NCBI GenBank assembly: GCA_004299495.1
Contig: SCPY01000137.1
Coordinates: forward strand, 1 to 7,883
Direction of reading: 5' to 3'
DNA from: a bacterium
GTDB taxonomy: Bacteria > Omnitrophota > Gorgyraeia > Gygaellales > UBA12090
Length of the DNA: 7,883 nt
Shown: one piece after another, positions 6,372-7,883 of the stretch
How the letters are laid out: every line of letters starts with the position of its first letter
Numbering within the stretch: the stretch's first letter is position 1
Program-made: the position numbers and the translations under genes
The notes under the pieces: generated by a model
Told to the model about the DNA's origin: nothing
Seen by the model: the letters and a program-made list of their open reading frames with translations, nothing else
The model's database searches: none

Positions 6372-7133
6372 TCATATAAACTTTTCTATTGTTTCCGTAA
6401 TCGGCCCCTTGGCCAGACCGTTGATAAACTGATATACCACGGGATGGTCTGTGCTGCGTATTTCATCAGGGGTACCCTCGGCGATAATCTTCCCCTGATA
6501 TAACATCGCGATCTTATCCGCTATTCTGTAGGCGCTTTTCATATCGTGGGTAACCACAACGGAAGTCGCCTTGAATTTATCATGCAGATGGACAATGAGC
6601 TCATTGATGCTGTCAGCGGTAATGGGGTCTACTCCGGTAGTCGGCTCATCATACAGGATAACCTCCGGCCTCATGCAAAGCGCCCTGGCAATGGCCACGC
6701 GCTTTTTCATCCCTCCGCTTAATTCCGAAGGCATAAGCTTATGGATGCCGCACAATTCCACATTACACAGCGCTTCCTCAACGCGCTCTCCGATCTCCCT
6801 ATGGTTTAACTTTGAATACTCATACAAAGCGAAACCCACATTCTCTCCCACGGTCAGAGAATCAAAAAGCGCCCCTCCCTGAAACACAAGCGCCATGCGC
6901 ATCCTTAAGGCGTCAAGCTCACCGCTTGATAGCTCGGAAAGTTCCTTGCCCTCAACCAGCACCTGGCCGCTATCCGGGCGCATAACGCCGATGATGTGCT
7001 TAAGCAATACGCTCTTGCCGCATCCGGAACGCCCGATAATAACCTTCGTCTCTCCCCTGGCTATATTCAGATTCGCCCCGTTGAGGACCTTATGGGCGCC
7101 GAAGTTCTTATATACATTTTTGATTTCAATCAT
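6372..7133 (-). CDS. mlaF: ABC transporter ATP-binding protein, MlaF type
   Basis: Cytoplasmic ATPase that powers the Mla/MCE lipid transporter together with the MlaE permease. The 253-residue protein has every ABC ATPase element: Walker A GRSGCGKS (34-41), Q-loop Q85 in VFQGGALFDSLTV, signature LSGGM (138-142) followed by KKRVAIARAL, Walker B ILYDEP with E163, D-loop GVDP and H-loop H196 (VVTHD). The FQGGALFDSLTVGENV and LSGGMKKR stretches are typical of the MlaF group. I chose ATG 7133 (MIEIKNVYKNFG). A longer frame open to an ATG at 7196 would overlap mlaE by 50 nt and add 21 residues unlike this family. The start is 13 nt after the mlaE stop, with only a weak GCGAG-like Shine-Dalgarno. 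The C-terminal tail (VYQFINGLAKGPITETIEKFI) extends past the nucleotide-binding fold; in E. coli a comparable tail helps MlaF dimers contact each other. mlaE and mlaD flank it. Confidence 0.94.
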   Translation of the reverse strand: MIEIKNVYKNFGAHKVLNGANLNIARGETKVIIGRSGCGKSVLLKHIIGVMRPDSGQVLVEGKELSELSSGELDALRMRMALVFQGGALFDSLTVGENVGFALYEYSKLNHREIGERVEEALCNVELCGIHKLMPSELSGGMKKRVAIARALCMRPEVILYDEPTTGVDPITADSINELIVHLHDKFKATSVVVTHDMKSAYRIADKIAMLYQGKIIAEGTPDEIRSTDHPVVYQFINGLAKGPITETIEKFI

Positions 7134-7146
7134 TATTAATCTCGCT

Positions 7147-7872
7147 TTAGGGAAATATAAAATAAAATATCGCCGTGAATACGCAGTCGGCGGCAATTAT
7201 TAGAATAAAACTTGTCACTACGGCGATAGTAGTGCTTTTGCCCACACCCTCGGCTCCACCCTCGGTACGCATCCCCTCAAGGCACCCTACCATGGCTATA
7301 ATCATTCCAAAAACGAGGGTTTTAATCAAACCGGTAACTAAATCCTTTATCTGTAGCGCGTCAAAGGTCATGCGCATATACATACCTGAGGGAATCCCCA
7401 GGCGATAGACGCAAATAAGATAGCCTCCGACAATGCCTATGATGTTGGCGTATAACGTAAGCACGGGCAGCATAAAGGTAAACGCCAGGAACCTGGGAAC
7501 AACCAGGTATTTCACCGGGTTGGTAGCTAACGCCTCCAGGGCGTCTATCTGCTCCGTAACCTTCATTGTCCCCAGCTCCGCGGTTACCGCGGCGCCGCAC
7601 CTGCCGGCCACGATGAGGCTGGTGATTACCGGCCCCAGCTCGCGCACGATAGACAAGGCTACGATGTTAGCGATATATATTTCGCTGGAAAGTTTTTGCA
7701 TCTGGTAGGCGGTTTGTAAAGCCAGGATTACCCCGATAAAAAAGGCAACCAGGGATACAATAGGCAGGCTATCCACCCCTATGGTACGCGCCTGCTGATA
7801 GAGCCTTTCCTGCTTCATGGGGGGGACAAATGTCCAGTATATTGTCTTAGAAAATAACCGCGTGAGCGCGCC
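7147..7872 (-). CDS. mlaE: MlaE-type ABC permease, 5' end missing
   Basis: Inner-membrane permease of the Mla/MCE phospholipid transport system, partner of the MlaF ATPase and MlaD ring. The visible part is 241 residues with several hydrophobic segments and the family's hallmark regions: GVDSLPIVSLVAFFIG, the first transmembrane stretch with LALQTAY, RELGPVITSLIVAGR, and AAELGTMKVTEQIDALEAL, which holds the segment that contacts the ATPase. An ATG at 7818 is a tempting start but is probably an internal Met: upstream the frame stays open to the right edge, encoding LTRLFSKTIYWTFVPP, which resembles the amphipathic N-terminal region of MlaE proteins of about 255-265 residues. The real start therefore lies outside the window, perhaps 20 codons further. 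The frame crosses a G7 run (7819-7825) where a sequencing indel could occur, but the family-like peptide on both sides supports it. I end the feature at 7872 because the remaining bases look like adapter. Confidence 0.9.
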   Translation of the reverse strand, partial: GALTRLFSKTIYWTFVPPMKQERLYQQARTIGVDSLPIVSLVAFFIGVILALQTAYQMQKLSSEIYIANIVALSIVRELGPVITSLIVAGRCGAAVTAELGTMKVTEQIDALEALATNPVKYLVVPRFLAFTFMLPVLTLYANIIGIVGGYLICVYRLGIPSGMYMRMTFDALQIKDLVTGLIKTLVFGMIIAMVGCLEGMRTEGGAEGVGKSTTIAVVTSFILIIAADCVFTAIFYFIFP

Positions 7873-7883
7873 AGATCGGAAGA
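7873..7883 (+). other. Probable residual Illumina adapter at the contig end
   Basis: The last 11 bases, AGATCGGAAGA, are identical to the start of the common TruSeq adapter (AGATCGGAAGAGC). They sit exactly at the edge, reading outward from the insert, where adapter read-through would be expected. A chance exact match of 11 bases at this place is very unlikely. These bases should not be translated as part of mlaE. Confidence 0.88.

Noticed and set aside
7134..7196. Longer mlaF start at 7196
   Set aside because: Would overlap mlaE by 50 nt and add 21 residues without family similarity; ATG 7133 gives the standard ABC N-terminus.
7361..7600. 79-codon minus-strand open frame
   Set aside because: Out-of-frame reading within mlaE; arginine- and glycine-rich low-information translation.
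7824..7835. GGACA-AA-TGTCC inverted repeat as an operator
   Set aside because: Short arms, within the open mlaE frame once truncation is considered, and no promoter nearby.
7859..7870. CGCG-TGAG-CGCG hairpin near the right end
   Set aside because: Only four base pairs per arm and inside the mlaE reading frame; no T-run follows, so not a terminator.

Overview
This 7.9 kb window is a gapless run of nine genes, all on the minus strand, read from right to left: mlaE - mlaF - mlaD - radA - yacL-like PIN/TRAM gene - ispD - ispF - cysE - cysS. Both outer genes are cut: mlaE lacks its 5' end and cysS lacks its last codon(s) and stop. The largest gap between genes is 24 nt, and two junctions overlap. 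No promoter, terminator, tRNA, repeat array, mobile element or gene-free stretch is visible. The plus-strand open frames are antisense shadows.

Right part (about 5694-7872): three core parts of an MCE/Mla-type lipid transporter (permease, ATPase, membrane-anchored MCE protein). These imply a bacterium with an outer membrane. Middle (3316-5689): the recombination/repair ATPase RadA and a membrane-bound PIN-TRAM protein of the YacL family. Left (1-3315): two consecutive MEP-pathway enzymes for isoprenoid precursors (IspD, IspF), then serine acetyltransferase (first step of cysteine synthesis) and cysteinyl-tRNA synthetase (use of cysteine).

The order radA-yacL-ispD-ispF-cysE-cysS matches the well-known Bacillus/Firmicutes cluster radA-disA-yacL-ispD-ispF-gltX-cysE-cysS, with disA and gltX missing, and here it follows an mla block. 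Moderate GC, a Gram-negative-type transporter and Firmicutes-like synteny suggest an uncultured diderm lineage such as Omnitrophota or a relative. That placement is inference and weakly supported. 

The last 11 bases (7873-7883) equal the start of the common Illumina adapter, so the right edge is probably a metagenomic contig end with untrimmed adapter. I see no new defence, mobile or RNA system. The points of interest are the conserved but edited gene order, an N-terminal membrane helix on CysE, an A8 run at the ispF/cysE overlap, and the adapter.
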